DNA of 64,000 nucleotides from Rhodocyclaceae bacterium (lineage in GTDB: Bacteria; Pseudomonadota; Gammaproteobacteria; Burkholderiales; Rhodocyclaceae). Made by a program: the position numbers and the translations under genes. Shown here piece after piece: positions 25,936 to 35,186 of the stretch (position 1 is its first letter; each line of letters starts with the position of its first letter). The stretch spans positions 1 to 64,000 of the forward strand of contig JACAEF010000022.1 of assembly GCA_013388985.1 (NCBI GenBank). Reading direction: 5' to 3'. The notes beneath the pieces are model-generated. The model ran no database searches, was not told where the DNA came from, and was given only the letters and a program-made list of their open reading frames with translations.

Positions 25936-27901
25936 AGCTCGCCAGCCGCGCATTGCCGGCAGCCTTCTCCGCGGCCTTGTCTGCAAAAGTCGGCGCTGAC
26001 GGGACGGCACCCTCGTGCTTGATGTCATCGCCCATCTCGGCGATGAAGCGCGAGGCGGCCCGCTCGACGATCTCCTTGCCCTGCTTGCGCCTCATGCACC
26101 AGCTGATGTTGAGGCTCATCTGCGCGCGCGTGATGCCGACGTACATCAGCCGGCGCTCTTCCTCGACATTGCCGGCCTCGATCGACTCGCGGTGCGGCAA
26201 CGAGCCCTCCTCGACGCCGACGAGGAATACATGGCGGAATTCGAGCCCCTTCGCCGCGTGGAGTGTCGCGAGCTGCACGGCATCGACGTTCTCGTCCCGT
26301 TTGTCGAGCATCGTGATCAGCGCGACGGTCTGCGCGAGTTCCAGCAGGTTCTTTTTCTCCTCCTCGCCCTTCGCCGAGAGCCAGCCGACGAACTCGCGCA
26401 CGTTGGCCCAGCGGGCCTCGGCATCGCGCGCATCCATCGACTCGAACAGCCAGGCTTCATAACCGATGGCCTTGAGCAGGTCGTCGAGCACCTGGCCGGC
26501 GGGCTCCTTCTGCGCCCGCCATGCCATGCGATTGACGAAGCCGCCGAACTCGCGCAACAGCGCGAGCTGCGGCGCCTTGATCTCGAGCTCCAGCCCTGGC
26601 GCGAAGATCGCGGCGAACAGGCCGATGTGGCGCCGGCCCGCCGCGTGGCCGAGCGCTTCGAGCGTCGTACCGCCGATACCGCGCTTCGGGGTCGTGGCGG
26701 CGCGGATGAAGGCCGGATCGTCGTCCGGATTCGCCAAGAGGCGCAGGTAGCTGACGACGTCCTTGATCTCGCTCCTGTCGAAGAACGACTGCCCGCCCGA
26801 GAGCACATAGGGCACCTTGTGGGCGCGCAGCTGCTGCTCGAACAGTCGCGCCTGGTGGTTGCCGCGGTAGAGGATCGCGTAGTCGCGCCAATGGCCGCGC
26901 GTCTCGAACTTGTGCGCCATCAGGCGCGTCACCACCCACTCGGCCTCGTGCTGATCGTCGCGGCAGGCCATCACGCGGATCGGGTCGCCATGGCCCTTGT
27001 CCGACCACAGCCTTTTTTCGAACAGCTTCGGGTTGTGGCGGATCACGCTGTTGGCCGCCTTGAGGATGCGCGTCGTCGAGCGGTAGTTCTGCTCGAGCTT
27101 GATCACCTTGAGGCGCGGATAGTCGGCGGCGAGCTGGCGCAGGTTGTCGACGTCGGCGCCGCGCCAGGCATAGATCGACTGGTCGTCGTCGCCGACCGCG
27201 GTGAAGGCGGCGCGCTCGCCGGTAAGGAGCCGCATCAGCCGGTTCTGGCAGCGGTTGGTGTCCTGGTATTCGTCGACCAACAGATGCCAGATGCGCGTGC
27301 GCCAGCGCCGCGCAACCTCTTCGTCCCGTTCGAGCAGCTGTACCGGCTTCATGATCAGGTCATCGAAATCGACGGCCTGATAGGCCTTCAACGTCCGCTC
27401 GTACTCGGCATAGACGCGGGCCGCGCCGGCTTCGAGGTCGTCGGCGGGCGAGACGTCCTCCGGGCCGAGCAGCGCGTTCTTCCACAGTGAAATGCGCTGC
27501 TGGATCCACTTCACGCGCGACTTGTCCGCGTCCTTGAGCATCTCCTGAAAGAGCGCCGCCGTGTCGCTGGCGTCGAGGATCGAGAAGCCAGGCTTCAAGC
27601 CCACCGCCTGCGCCTCCATGCGCAAAAACTTCGCGCCGAGGGCGTGAAAGGTGCTGATATTCACTTCGCCGGCGCGCTCGCCGACCCGTTTGGCAACGCG
27701 TTCCTTCATCTCGCGCGCCGCCTTGTTGGTGAAGGTGATCGCGGTGACATGCGCAGGCTGCATGCCGCATTCGCCGATCAGATAGGCAATCTTCTCGGTG
27801 ATCACGCGCGTCTTGCCGCTGCCCGCGCCGGCGAGCACCAAGAGCGGGCCATCGAGATAGCGGATCGCCTCCCGCTGCGGCGGGTTCAATCCCTGCTGCA
27901 T
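25907..27901 (-). CDS. rep: ATP-dependent DNA helicase Rep (UvrD family)
   Basis: 664 residues of SF1A helicase: Walker [11 protein letters not shown] near residue 25, [41 protein letters not shown], and C-terminal [12 protein letters not shown] and VGITRA. 3'-to-5' translocase that restarts stalled replication forks. The extreme C-terminus, poorly conserved in the family, holds a dispersed-element copy read as AVPSAPTF. It sits 6 nt behind higA and may be co-transcribed with the HigBA pair. Confidence 0.94.
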   Translation of the reverse strand: MQQGLNPPQREAIRYLDGPLLVLAGAGSGKTRVITEKIAYLIGECGMQPAHVTAITFTNKAAREMKERVAKRVGERAGEVNISTFHALGAKFLRMEAQAVGLKPGFSILDASDTAALFQEMLKDADKSRVKWIQQRISLWKNALLGPEDVSPADDLEAGAARVYAEYERTLKAYQAVDFDDLIMKPVQLLERDEEVARRWRTRIWHLLVDEYQDTNRCQNRLMRLLTGERAAFTAVGDDDQSIYAWRGADVDNLRQLAADYPRLKVIKLEQNYRSTTRILKAANSVIRHNPKLFEKRLWSDKGHGDPIRVMACRDDQHEAEWVVTRLMAHKFETRGHWRDYAILYRGNHQARLFEQQLRAHKVPYVLSGGQSFFDRSEIKDVVSYLRLLANPDDDPAFIRAATTPKRGIGGTTLEALGHAAGRRHIGLFAAIFAPGLELEIKAPQLALLREFGGFVNRMAWRAQKEPAGQVLDDLLKAIGYEAWLFESMDARDAEARWANVREFVGWLSAKGEEEKKNLLELAQTVALITMLDKRDENVDAVQLATLHAAKGLEFRHVFLVGVEEGSLPHRESIEAGNVEEERRLMYVGITRAQMSLNISWCMRRKQGKEIVERAASRFIAEMGDDIKHEGAVPSAPTFADKAAEKAAGNARLASFKALLKQSP
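25986..26010 (-). repeat. Dispersed 23-bp element, copy 5 (C-terminal coding)
   Basis: The top strand reads AAAGTCGGCGCTGACGGGAC then GGCAC. It lies inside rep 27-35 codons before its stop and is translated as VPSAPTF. Confidence 0.88.
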
Positions 27902-27907
27902 CGAGGT

Positions 27908-28219
27908 TCAGACAATCGCGCGATCCAGGCGCCGGATGCGAGCCAATGCATCGTTGGCGGTGCGCTCGGCGATACGTAGATCGTAATCGGCTTGCAATCC
28001 CATCCAGAATTCCGCACTGGTACCGAAATAACGCGCCAGCCGCAGAGCCGTATCGGCCGTGATGCCGCGCCGCTCGCGGACGATGTCGTTGATGCGCGGC
28101 GCAGGCACGCCGAGTGCGATGGCCAGCGCATTCGCTGACAGATGGAGCGGCAAGAGGAATTCCTCGCGCAGGATCTCGCCCGGATGGATTGGCCGCATGC
28201 CGTTATGAACTTCGCTCAT
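27908..28219 (-). CDS. higA: HigA-type antitoxin (XRE helix-turn-helix)
   Basis: 103 residues. RPIHPGEILREEFLLPL and SANALAIALGVPAPRINDIV form the HigA/VapI helix-turn-helix; FGTSAEFWMGLQ is the conserved C-terminal helix. It binds HigB and represses the operon. It lies 9 nt downstream of higB, the toxin-first order typical of Hig systems, and 6 nt before rep. Confidence 0.92.
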   Translation of the reverse strand: MSEVHNGMRPIHPGEILREEFLLPLHLSANALAIALGVPAPRINDIVRERRGITADTALRLARYFGTSAEFWMGLQADYDLRIAERTANDALARIRRLDRAIV

Positions 28220-28228
28220 TCCGTTTCC

Positions 28229-28510
28229 TCAGTGGTAATCCACGATCTCCACATCGAACGCCTGCCCGTCGTTCCAGACGAAGCACACGCGCCACTGATC
28301 GTTGATGCGGATACTCCATTGTCCTTTCCGGTCGCCCTTCAACATCTCCAGCCGGTTCTGCGGCGGAATGCGCAGATCGTCAAGACGCACGGCCCGATGC
28401 AACATCGCCAACTTGCGCTCTGCTACAGCGCGGAAAGCCTGCCAACGGCGGTGGCAACGCTGTCCAGCGAATAGCGCCTCGGTGTCCTCACACTTGAACG
28501 ACCGGATCAT
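28229..28510 (-). CDS. higB: HigB-type mRNA interferase toxin
   Basis: 93 residues of the RelE/HigB fold: MIRSFKCEDTEALF at the start, LDDLRIPPQNRLEMLKGDRKGQWSIRINDQWRVCFVW, and a C-terminal VEIVDYH. It is expected to cut mRNA on the ribosome. The start lies 10 nt after a perfect inverted repeat, so the leader is very short. Confidence 0.92.
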   Translation of the reverse strand: MIRSFKCEDTEALFAGQRCHRRWQAFRAVAERKLAMLHRAVRLDDLRIPPQNRLEMLKGDRKGQWSIRINDQWRVCFVWNDGQAFDVEIVDYH

Positions 28511-28520
28511 AGCGTCAAGA

Positions 28521-28553
28521 TATAACGCCTGACGTTAAATATCAAGCGTTATA
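28521..28553. promoter_or_regulatory. Inverted repeat, candidate HigBA operator
   Basis: TATAACGC (28521-28528) and GCGTTATA (28546-28553) are perfect 8-bp arms around an AT-rich centre, the most AT-rich patch nearby. A TTGATA-like -35 on the minus strand lies within it. HigA probably binds here. Confidence 0.7.
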
Positions 28554-28563
28554 TTGGAAGAGG

Positions 28564-28588
28564 GTGCCGTCCCGCCAGCGCCGACTTT
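28564..28588 (+). repeat. Dispersed 23-bp element, copy 6 (gene-end)
   Basis: GTGCCGTCCCGCCAGCGCCG then ACTTT, matching the consensus exactly. It abuts the stop codon (28588-28590) of the DUF4197 gene. Confidence 0.92.
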
Positions 28589-29286
28589 CACTTCAGTGCG
28601 CCGAACACCTTCTTCGCCAGATTGCCCGCGGCGCCGACCGGGTTTTCACGGATCGCCTTTTCTTCCTCGGCGATCATCAGGTAGAGGCCGTCGAGCGCCT
28701 TCTCTGTGACGTAGTTCTCCAGATGGGCATCCTTTTCCTTGACGAGGCCGAACTTAGCTCCCTTGCTGGCGAATTTCTCATAGGCGTCTTTCAATTTCAC
28801 CTTGTCGATGGCCTTCTTGACGATCGGCAGGAACTTCTGGGTGAGCGGCCCTTGGGTCTTCTGCCTGAAATATCGCGTGCCGGCATCCTCCCCGCCGGTG
28901 AGAATGGATTTCGCATCCTCGACGCTCATCTGCTTCACGGCGTCGATCAGCAGCCTCTTCGCTTCCGGCACCGCCGCTTCGGCGGCGCGGTTCATCGCCA
29001 AGACCAGTTCGTCCGCCTGCTTGCCCATGCCCATGGCACGCATCAGCCCCTCGGCCTGCTCCAGATAGCCCGGCAGTGGAATCCTCACCTTCGGGTTGCC
29101 GAGAAAACCATCGGGCCGGCCGAGCAGATCGACGGCCTTGGCCGCGCCCTGCGTCAGGGCCTCCTTCAGGCCACCGCCCGCTTCCTGGGAAGAGACATCG
29201 GCCAACGACAACGCGTGGGCGCCGGCGACGAATCCCCAGCTGACGAAGAAGATCAGGAAATTTTTGAGCATCCCTATGGTTCGCAT
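28588..29286 (-). CDS. DUF4197 exported protein
   Basis: About 232 residues from ATG 29286 (ATG 29271 is also possible). The signal peptide LKNFLIFFVSWGFVAGAHA is followed by LSLADVSSQEAGGGLKEALTQGAAKAV, and PLPGYLEQAEGLMRAMGMG and RYFRQKTQGPLTQKFLPIV are characteristic of DUF4197. Function unknown; the mature protein is helical and probably periplasmic. The gene is divergent from pstS. The longer frame up to 29370 would put non-signal sequence ahead of the signal peptide. Confidence 0.82.
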   Translation of the reverse strand: MRTIGMLKNFLIFFVSWGFVAGAHALSLADVSSQEAGGGLKEALTQGAAKAVDLLGRPDGFLGNPKVRIPLPGYLEQAEGLMRAMGMGKQADELVLAMNRAAEAAVPEAKRLLIDAVKQMSVEDAKSILTGGEDAGTRYFRQKTQGPLTQKFLPIVKKAIDKVKLKDAYEKFASKGAKFGLVKEKDAHLENYVTEKALDGLYLMIAEEEKAIRENPVGAAGNLAKKVFGALK

Positions 29287-29320
29287 GATGTCATCGGCTC
29301 GGCGGCGCGGCTGTGTGGAC

Positions 29321-29354
29321 TTGTCACAAAAATGAAATCTGGCAGAAATAGTAT
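29321..29354 (+). promoter_or_regulatory. Candidate Pho box and -10 of pstS
   Basis: TTGTCAC-AAAA-ATGAAAT (29321-29338) has the 7+4+7 spacing of a PhoB site, the second half degenerate. A -10-like TAGTAT (29349-29354) follows after exactly 10 nt, the usual PhoB-promoter geometry. Weakest of the boxes I report. Confidence 0.45.
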
Positions 29355-29424
29355 TCGAGTGGTTTCCCATGGCTTACCCGTAAGACGCCACATCCCCACT
29401 CACCAGAACTGACAGGAGCACCCC

Positions 29425-30411
29425 ATGATCGTCAAGAAAATCCTTTCGGCGCTTGGCATCGTCGCCACGACCACGTTCATCGCACAGACCGCGTGCGCCC
29501 AGGCCGTGCAGGTCGATCCCGCGCTGCCCAGCTACACCAAGGCCAGCGGTGTATCCGGCAACTTTACCAGCGTCGGCTCGGATACGCTGAACAACCTGAT
29601 GACGCTGTGGGCCGAAACCTACAAGCGTTTTTACCCCAACGTCAACATCCAGATCCAGGGCGCCGGCTCCTCCACCGCACCGCCCGCACTGATCGAGGGC
29701 GCCTCGAATTTCGGCCCGATGAGCCGCGTCATGAACGCCAAGGAAATCGAATCGTTCGAAAAGAAATATGGCTACAAGCCGACCGCCGTGCCCGTCGCCA
29801 TCGACGCCTTGGCCGTGTATGTCAACAAGGACAACCCCATCAAGGGCCTGACGATGCCTGAGGTGGATGCGATCTTCTCGCCGACCCGCAAGTGCGGCCA
29901 TCCCAATGACATCACCAAATGGGGCCAGGTCGGCCTGACCGGCGAATGGGCCGACCGGGCGATCGCGCTCTATGGCCGCAATTCGGTTTCCGGCACCTAT
30001 GGCTACTTCAAGGAGCATGCGTTGTGCAAGGGCGACTTCAAGAAAACCGTCGCCGAACAGCCGGGCTCGGCATCCGTGGTGCAGAGCGTCAGCGGCCAGT
30101 TGAATGCCATCGGCTACTCGGGCATCGGCTACAAGACCTCGGGGGTGCGCGCCCTGCCGCTCGCCAAGAAGCCCGGCGCCCCTTACGTCGAAGCCGATCC
30201 CAAACACGCGCTCGATGGCAGCTACCCGCTGGCGCGCGTGCTCTACGTCTATGTGAACAAGCGCCCCAACACCGAGCTGCCGCCGCTCGAACGCGAGTTC
30301 TTCAAGATGGTGCTCTCCAAGGAGGGCCAGCAGGTCGTCGTCAAGGATGGATTCGTGCCGCTGCCCGCCAGCATGGCGTCGAAGGCCCTGGCCGATCTGG
30401 GTATCCACTGA
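29425..30411 (+). CDS. pstS: Phosphate ABC transporter substrate-binding protein PstS
   Basis: 328 residues with a signal peptide ending [34 protein letters not shown] and [17 protein letters not shown] are PstS phosphate-binding loops. It captures Pi in the periplasm for PstCAB. Ribosome site GACAGGAG. A candidate Pho box lies 70-105 nt upstream, and a strong hairpin (30432-30454) follows the stop, which would favour PstS over downstream products. Confidence 0.95.
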   Translation: MIVKKILSALGIVATTTFIAQTACAQAVQVDPALPSYTKASGVSGNFTSVGSDTLNNLMTLWAETYKRFYPNVNIQIQGAGSSTAPPALIEGASNFGPMSRVMNAKEIESFEKKYGYKPTAVPVAIDALAVYVNKDNPIKGLTMPEVDAIFSPTRKCGHPNDITKWGQVGLTGEWADRAIALYGRNSVSGTYGYFKEHALCKGDFKKTVAEQPGSASVVQSVSGQLNAIGYSGIGYKTSGVRALPLAKKPGAPYVEADPKHALDGSYPLARVLYVYVNKRPNTELPPLEREFFKMVLSKEGQQVVVKDGFVPLPASMASKALADLGIH

Positions 30412-30431
30412 ACCGCGCCTGCGCTGCGTAT

Positions 30432-30454
30432 CCGGCCGCCGTGCTGGCGGCCGG
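30432..30454 (+). terminator. Hairpin after pstS (leaky terminator or mRNA-stability stem)
   Basis: CCGGCCGCC / GGCGGCCGG, a perfect 9-bp stem with loop GTGCT, followed by TTT. The next gene starts 30 nt later, so it is probably partial termination or protection of the pstS message. Confidence 0.65.
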
Positions 30455-30483
30455 TTTGACCTGAAGAATACGGAGTCATCACC

Positions 30484-31086
30484 ATGAACATCAAAGCACG
30501 CTCCTCTGCCCGCCTGTTGGCCGCCGCGCTGGCGCTCGGCGCGCTGGGCCTTGCCGGTTGCGCCACGCAGCACACCACGGCGGTATCGGCCGACACGAAG
30601 GCAGTCCAGCCGGCGCCTGCCGAACGAGCCCACTATTTCCTCGTCTTCCATGAAAATGGCCGGCTTTATGCCTTCAGCGACCCGGCGCTCTATCTGCTCT
30701 TCCTGGAACACGACGAAGTCCCGCTGACGCGCACCCGCATCGGCGGAGGCCCGGAAGGGCAGACCGTGATCTTCGGCCTCACCAAGAAGGAAGCCGAGAT
30801 CCCGCTCAATGTACCGATCGCCGCCGAGAAGTTCTTCGACGACAAGGCTGGCGAGGTCGGCGCATTCTATGGCGAGGTCATCCATAACGGCCGCTACTAT
30901 GTCTTCGGCGAATGGCAGGACCTGAAGGATTTCCTGCAGCACAAGGAAGTTGCCTGGACATACACGGAAATCGGTGCCGGTCCGAAAGGCGAAACGGTGA
31001 TCTACGCGCTGAACAAGAAAACCAAGGATGCCGGCCGCCCCGTCGTACTCGTCGAATCCTTCAAAAAGCTGCACCAGAAGAAATAA
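30484..31086 (+). CDS. Lipoprotein with two tandem ~60-residue domains, pst-linked
   Basis: 200 residues, lipobox LAGC (Cys26). The mature part is a duplicated unit: HYFLVFHENGRLYAFSD...TVIFGLTKKEAE (about 50-105) and FYGEVIHNGRYYVFGEW...TVIYALNKKTKD (about 122-180) align closely, each with an aromatic start, an HENGR/HNGRYY turn, a GPxGxTVI strand and a KK end. I do not recognise the family. It lies between pstS and pstC, flanked by hairpins, so it is probably made in quantity under Pi starvation. A role in Pi capture or in docking PstS to the outer membrane is conjecture. Confidence 0.8.
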   Translation: MNIKARSSARLLAAALALGALGLAGCATQHTTAVSADTKAVQPAPAERAHYFLVFHENGRLYAFSDPALYLLFLEHDEVPLTRTRIGGGPEGQTVIFGLTKKEAEIPLNVPIAAEKFFDDKAGEVGAFYGEVIHNGRYYVFGEWQDLKDFLQHKEVAWTYTEIGAGPKGETVIYALNKKTKDAGRPVVLVESFKKLHQKK

Positions 31087-31090
31087 CGCC

Positions 31091-31113
31091 GCGTTGGCCA
31101 TTCTCGCCAACGC
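31091..31113 (+). terminator. Hairpin 1 between lipoprotein gene and pstC
   Basis: GCGTTGGC / GCCAACGC, a perfect 8-bp stem with a 7-nt loop, starting 4 nt after the lipoprotein stop. No T-run follows, so message protection or attenuation is more likely than full termination. Confidence 0.6.
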
Positions 31114-31122
31114 CAAGCGGGG

Positions 31123-31153
31123 CGCAGGGGCTTTCCGTCGGAATGCCCCTGCG
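31123..31153 (+). terminator. Hairpin 2 between lipoprotein gene and pstC
   Basis: CGCAGGGGC / GCCCCTGCG, a perfect 9-bp stem with a 13-nt loop, in tandem with hairpin 1. Together they separate the highly expressed binding proteins from the membrane components. Confidence 0.6.
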
Positions 31154-31208
31154 TCGTGCTGCAATGTATAGACTGCACGGCATCTCATTCTCTGCCAACC
31201 GGTGAATC

Positions 31209-33479
31209 ATGGAAAAGATCGAGGCCAACATCAGCAAGGTCGGAGGGTTGACCGGCCGGCGCATGACCAAGGACAAGATATTCAAGCATGTGATGACCTT
31301 CGGCGGGCTGAGTGTCATCGTCGCGATCAGCCTGATCTTTTTCTATCTCGCCAGCGTGGTCGTGCCGGTTTTCATGCCCCCCAGCCTGGGCAAGCCCGCG
31401 ACGTTCCGGTTTGCGGAAAGCGGCGCCGATACCGTCTATCTGACCAGCGAAGAACAAGCCGAGATCGGCGTACGCATGACCCTTCACGGGGAAGTGCGCT
31501 TCTTCGGCATGCAAGACGGCCACGAGATCGCCATCGACAAGGTGACTGCCGATGGCACGCCCGTCAGCTTCGCTGCGGGCGATCCGGCCAAAGGCGTGGT
31601 CGCCTATGGACTGGCGGATGGCAGGCTCGTGCTCGTCAAACCCGCCTTCGAGGTCCGCTACACGAAGGATCCGGCCCATCCCGGCAAGGATATCCGCACC
31701 ATCACGCCGCATCTGGAATATCCTCTTGGCAAGGCGCCGATCGTCATCGACCCGGAACGGCGGGCGCTGAAACGGATCGCCGTGCAATATGACGACAACG
31801 AAACCAGCGTCGCCGCGCTGACGGCGGATGGGCGCCTGTTGCTGACCAGCATCGGCAGCAAGACCAATCTGATCACCGGCGAAACGAGCGTCGAGCAGAA
31901 CACGGTCGTCCTGCCGCCGGTTCCGCATGGCGAAATCACGCAACTGTTGCTCGAAGTCAAGCAGCGCGAACTGTATGTGCTGCACGATGGCCGCTTCGTG
32001 ACCCACTACGACGTGATGGACAAGGCCAATCCCCGCCTGGTGCAGACCGTCGAGCTCTTTCCCGCGGGCGAAACGGTCGGCGCCGCGACGATGCTCTCCG
32101 GCGGCTATTCGCTGATCATCGGCTCGGACAAGGGCAACATTGCCCAATGGTTCCTGGTCCGCGATCAGGACAACAACTATCACCTCACACACATCCGCTC
32201 GTTCCCGCCGCTCGACGGCAAGATAACGGTTCTCGTGCCCGAATATTTCCGCAAGGGTTTCCTGGCCGGCGACGAACGGGGCGAACTCGGCCTCTATTAC
32301 GCCACTTCACAACGTCAGTTGCTCACCTACAGCACTGGGTCCCAGCCGGTCGTCCAGGCCGGCATCGCGCCGCGCGGCAACGCGCTGCTGGCGGAAAGCG
32401 CCGATGGCCGCCTGACCACCGCACATGTCCATAACGAATACCCGGAGGTTTCCTTCTCCGCGCTGTGGCAAAAGGTCTGGTACGAAAGCTACAGCGAGCC
32501 GGAATACGTCTGGCAATCGACCGCGGCCAACTCCGACTTCGAGCCGAAATTCAGCCTCGCGCCGCTCACGCTCGGCACGTTGAAGGCCGCCTTCTACGCG
32601 ATGCTGGTCGCCGTGCCACTGGCGGTGCTCGGCGCGATTTTCGCCGCCTATTTCATGTCGCCGAAGATGCGCGGCATCGTCAAACCGTCGATCGAGATCA
32701 TGCAGGCCCTGCCGACCGTGGTGCTTGGTTTCCTCGCCGGGCTGTGGCTGGCGCCCTACATCGACAACAATCTGGCCGGCACCCTGCTCGCCATCTTCCT
32801 GCTGCCGGTCACCTTCCTGCTCGCGGCCTGGCTCTGGCATCGGCTGCCGCAAAAGCTGACGCAACGCGTGGGGCCCGGCTGGGAAGCCGCGTTGCTGATC
32901 CCCGTGATCCTGACCGTCATGGCGGGTGCCTTGGAAATCGGCCATCCGCTCGAGGCGGTGCTGTTCGACGGCGACCTGCCCCACTGGCTCCATCATCGGC
33001 TCGGCTGGTCCTACGAGCAACGCAACTCGCTGGTGGTCGGCATCGCGATGGGGTTTGCCGTCATCCCGACGATCTTCTCGATCGCCGAGGACGCGGTATT
33101 CAGCGTGCCCAAGCATCTGACCTCCGGTTCGCTGGCCCTGGGCGCCACTCCTTGGCAGACGCTCTATCACGTCGTGCTGCTGACCGCCAGTCCCGGCATC
33201 TTCTCCGCGATCCTGATCGGGCTCGGGCGCGCCATCGGCGAGACCATGATCGTGCTGATGGCCACCGGCAACACGGCGGTGATGGATCTGTCGATCTTCA
33301 CCGGCTTTCGCACCCTGTCGGCCAACGTCGGCGTGGAAATGGGCGAAGCCGCCGTCGGCACCACCCATTACCGCCTGCTGTTCTTCTCCGCCCTGGTGCT
33401 GTTTTTGATCACCTTCGTCGCGAACACGCTGGGCGAACTGGTGCGCCAGCGGCTGCGCGAGAAATACAGTTCATTGTAA
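31209..33479 (+). CDS. pstC: Phosphate ABC permease PstC, long form
   Basis: 756 residues, twice a typical E. coli PstC. One membrane helix (about 30-52) leads into a 380-residue periplasmic domain with beta-propeller-like repeats (GLADGRLVLVK, LTADGRLLLTSIG, GSDKGNIAQWFL, ESADGRLTTAHV). The permease core follows from about 450, with EIMQALPTVVLGFLAGLW, the EAA-like loop SGSLALGATPWQTLYHVVLLTASPGIFS, and GRAIGETMIVLMATG. Long PstC with this domain is known in Pseudomonas and betaproteobacteria; its extra role is unknown. Confidence 0.94.
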   Translation: MEKIEANISKVGGLTGRRMTKDKIFKHVMTFGGLSVIVAISLIFFYLASVVVPVFMPPSLGKPATFRFAESGADTVYLTSEEQAEIGVRMTLHGEVRFFGMQDGHEIAIDKVTADGTPVSFAAGDPAKGVVAYGLADGRLVLVKPAFEVRYTKDPAHPGKDIRTITPHLEYPLGKAPIVIDPERRALKRIAVQYDDNETSVAALTADGRLLLTSIGSKTNLITGETSVEQNTVVLPPVPHGEITQLLLEVKQRELYVLHDGRFVTHYDVMDKANPRLVQTVELFPAGETVGAATMLSGGYSLIIGSDKGNIAQWFLVRDQDNNYHLTHIRSFPPLDGKITVLVPEYFRKGFLAGDERGELGLYYATSQRQLLTYSTGSQPVVQAGIAPRGNALLAESADGRLTTAHVHNEYPEVSFSALWQKVWYESYSEPEYVWQSTAANSDFEPKFSLAPLTLGTLKAAFYAMLVAVPLAVLGAIFAAYFMSPKMRGIVKPSIEIMQALPTVVLGFLAGLWLAPYIDNNLAGTLLAIFLLPVTFLLAAWLWHRLPQKLTQRVGPGWEAALLIPVILTVMAGALEIGHPLEAVLFDGDLPHWLHHRLGWSYEQRNSLVVGIAMGFAVIPTIFSIAEDAVFSVPKHLTSGSLALGATPWQTLYHVVLLTASPGIFSAILIGLGRAIGETMIVLMATGNTAVMDLSIFTGFRTLSANVGVEMGEAAVGTTHYRLLFFSALVLFLITFVANTLGELVRQRLREKYSSL

Positions 33480-33491
33480 GGATGCCTCGTC

Positions 33492-35147
33492 ATGCGTAAC
33501 TGGTTCAAGAGCGGAGAACCCTGGATCTGGATGACGGCCGGCGCGGTCGCGCTCTCGCTCGTCATGGTCTATGCGGTCGTCTGGCTCACCGCCGCCCGCG
33601 GCCTGACTCACTTCTGGCCCCATCCGGTGGTGCAAACGACTTTCACCGACAGCGATGGCAAAGCGGTGCGCGTGATCGGCGAGCTCCACGACGAAGAGGA
33701 GGTCTCGCTGCTGCGGCTGCGCGAGGCGGGCTTCAAGATCGACGGCAAGGACAAGTTCACCACGCGCTATCTCTTCAAGCTCGGCAACCGCGACATCACG
33801 GGGAACGATTTCAAATGGCTTCCGCTGCCGCTGCTCGGCAAGTTTGAGTATCCGCAGGATGTGCTGACGCTCGAACGACGCGAATGGGGCAACTTCTACG
33901 GCCATTTGAAGGAGGTCAAGGAGGAAGGCAAGGTCGTCGCCGCGGGTGCGGATGCCTGGCCCGAGCTGCAAAAACGGCTGGCACGCTCCAGCGCGCTGTT
34001 CAAGCAGATCTACCATCTGGAGAAAGTCGAGATCGGCAATGTCAATTACGCACTCGAGAAGTTGCGCCTCAAGGAGCGCAAGCTCGAACTGCAGCAGCGC
34101 CTCACCGAGGCCGACAAAGCAGCGATCGCCGCGCAGCGCGCCCAGCTTCAGGCGGAATTCCTCGCCCTGCAGGAAAAGCTGGAAAAACTGCGCCACGAAA
34201 TCAAGCGCGACAGCCTCACCGCCGAGATCGCCGACGGCCGCAGCATCGACATCCCCCTCGCCAACGTCGCCGACGCCTATCTCGCCAACGCCATGACCAC
34301 GCCCCAGAAGGTGCAGCATTATGGGCGCAAGCTGTGGGAGTTCATCTCCGACGACCCACGCGAGGCGAATACCGAAGGCGGCATCTTTCCGGCGATCTTC
34401 GGCACCGTGCTGATGGTGATCTTGATGGCGGTGCTGGTCACGCCGCTGGGCATCATGGCGGCCATCTACATGCGCGAATATGCCAAGCAGGGACCGCTGA
34501 TCCGCATCATCCGCATTTCCGTCAACAATCTCGCCGGCGTGCCATCGATCGTCTATGGTGTGTTCGGCCTCGGCTTCTTCGTCTATTTCCTCGGCCACAA
34601 CATCGACCAGCTCTTCTATCCCGAAGCAGCGCCCGCCCCGGTGTTCGGCAGCCCGGGAATTCTCTGGGCATCCCTGACGCTCGCCCTGCTCACGCTGCCG
34701 GTGGTGATCGTCGCCACCGAGGAGGGGCTGGCACGCGTGCCGCGCAGCATCCGCGAGGGCAGCCTGGCGCTCGGTGCGACCAAGGCGGAAACACTGTGGC
34801 GCACCGTGCTGCCGATCGCCAGTCCGGCGATGATGACCGGCCTGATCCTCGCCGTGGCGCGCGCCGCCGGCGAGGTGGCGCCGCTGATGCTGGTCGGCGT
34901 CGTCAAGCTGGCCCCCAGCCTGCCGCTCGACGGCAACTTTCCTTTCCTGCATCTCGAACGCAAGTTCATGCATCTGGGCTTTCATATCTACGACGTCGGC
35001 TTCCAGAGCCCCAACATCGAAGCCGCGCGGCCGCTCGTCTATGCCACGGCCTTGCTGCTGGTGCTGATCATCGTCGTGCTCAACCTGTTTGCCATCCGCC
35101 TGCGTCATCGCCTGCGCGAGAAGATGCGCGGACTCGAAGGCGTCTGA
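33492..35147 (+). CDS. pstA: Phosphate ABC permease PstA, long form
   Basis: 551 residues. After an N-terminal helix (about 17-37) comes a periplasmic insert of some 240 residues with a coiled coil rich in Glu/Lys/Leu (EKLRLKERKLELQQRL, ALQEKLEKLRHEIKRD). The permease core follows with YMREYAKQG, SVNNLAGVPSIVYGVFGLGFF and the EAA loop EGSLALGATKAETLWRTVLP. It forms the channel with PstC; both carry matching periplasmic additions that may contact each other. Starts 12 nt after pstC. Confidence 0.94.
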   Translation: MRNWFKSGEPWIWMTAGAVALSLVMVYAVVWLTAARGLTHFWPHPVVQTTFTDSDGKAVRVIGELHDEEEVSLLRLREAGFKIDGKDKFTTRYLFKLGNRDITGNDFKWLPLPLLGKFEYPQDVLTLERREWGNFYGHLKEVKEEGKVVAAGADAWPELQKRLARSSALFKQIYHLEKVEIGNVNYALEKLRLKERKLELQQRLTEADKAAIAAQRAQLQAEFLALQEKLEKLRHEIKRDSLTAEIADGRSIDIPLANVADAYLANAMTTPQKVQHYGRKLWEFISDDPREANTEGGIFPAIFGTVLMVILMAVLVTPLGIMAAIYMREYAKQGPLIRIIRISVNNLAGVPSIVYGVFGLGFFVYFLGHNIDQLFYPEAAPAPVFGSPGILWASLTLALLTLPVVIVATEEGLARVPRSIREGSLALGATKAETLWRTVLPIASPAMMTGLILAVARAAGEVAPLMLVGVVKLAPSLPLDGNFPFLHLERKFMHLGFHIYDVGFQSPNIEAARPLVYATALLLVLIIVVLNLFAIRLRHRLREKMRGLEGV

Positions 35148-35186
35148 CCCGCCAATGCTCCATACTTCGTCCGAAGGACCGACAAG

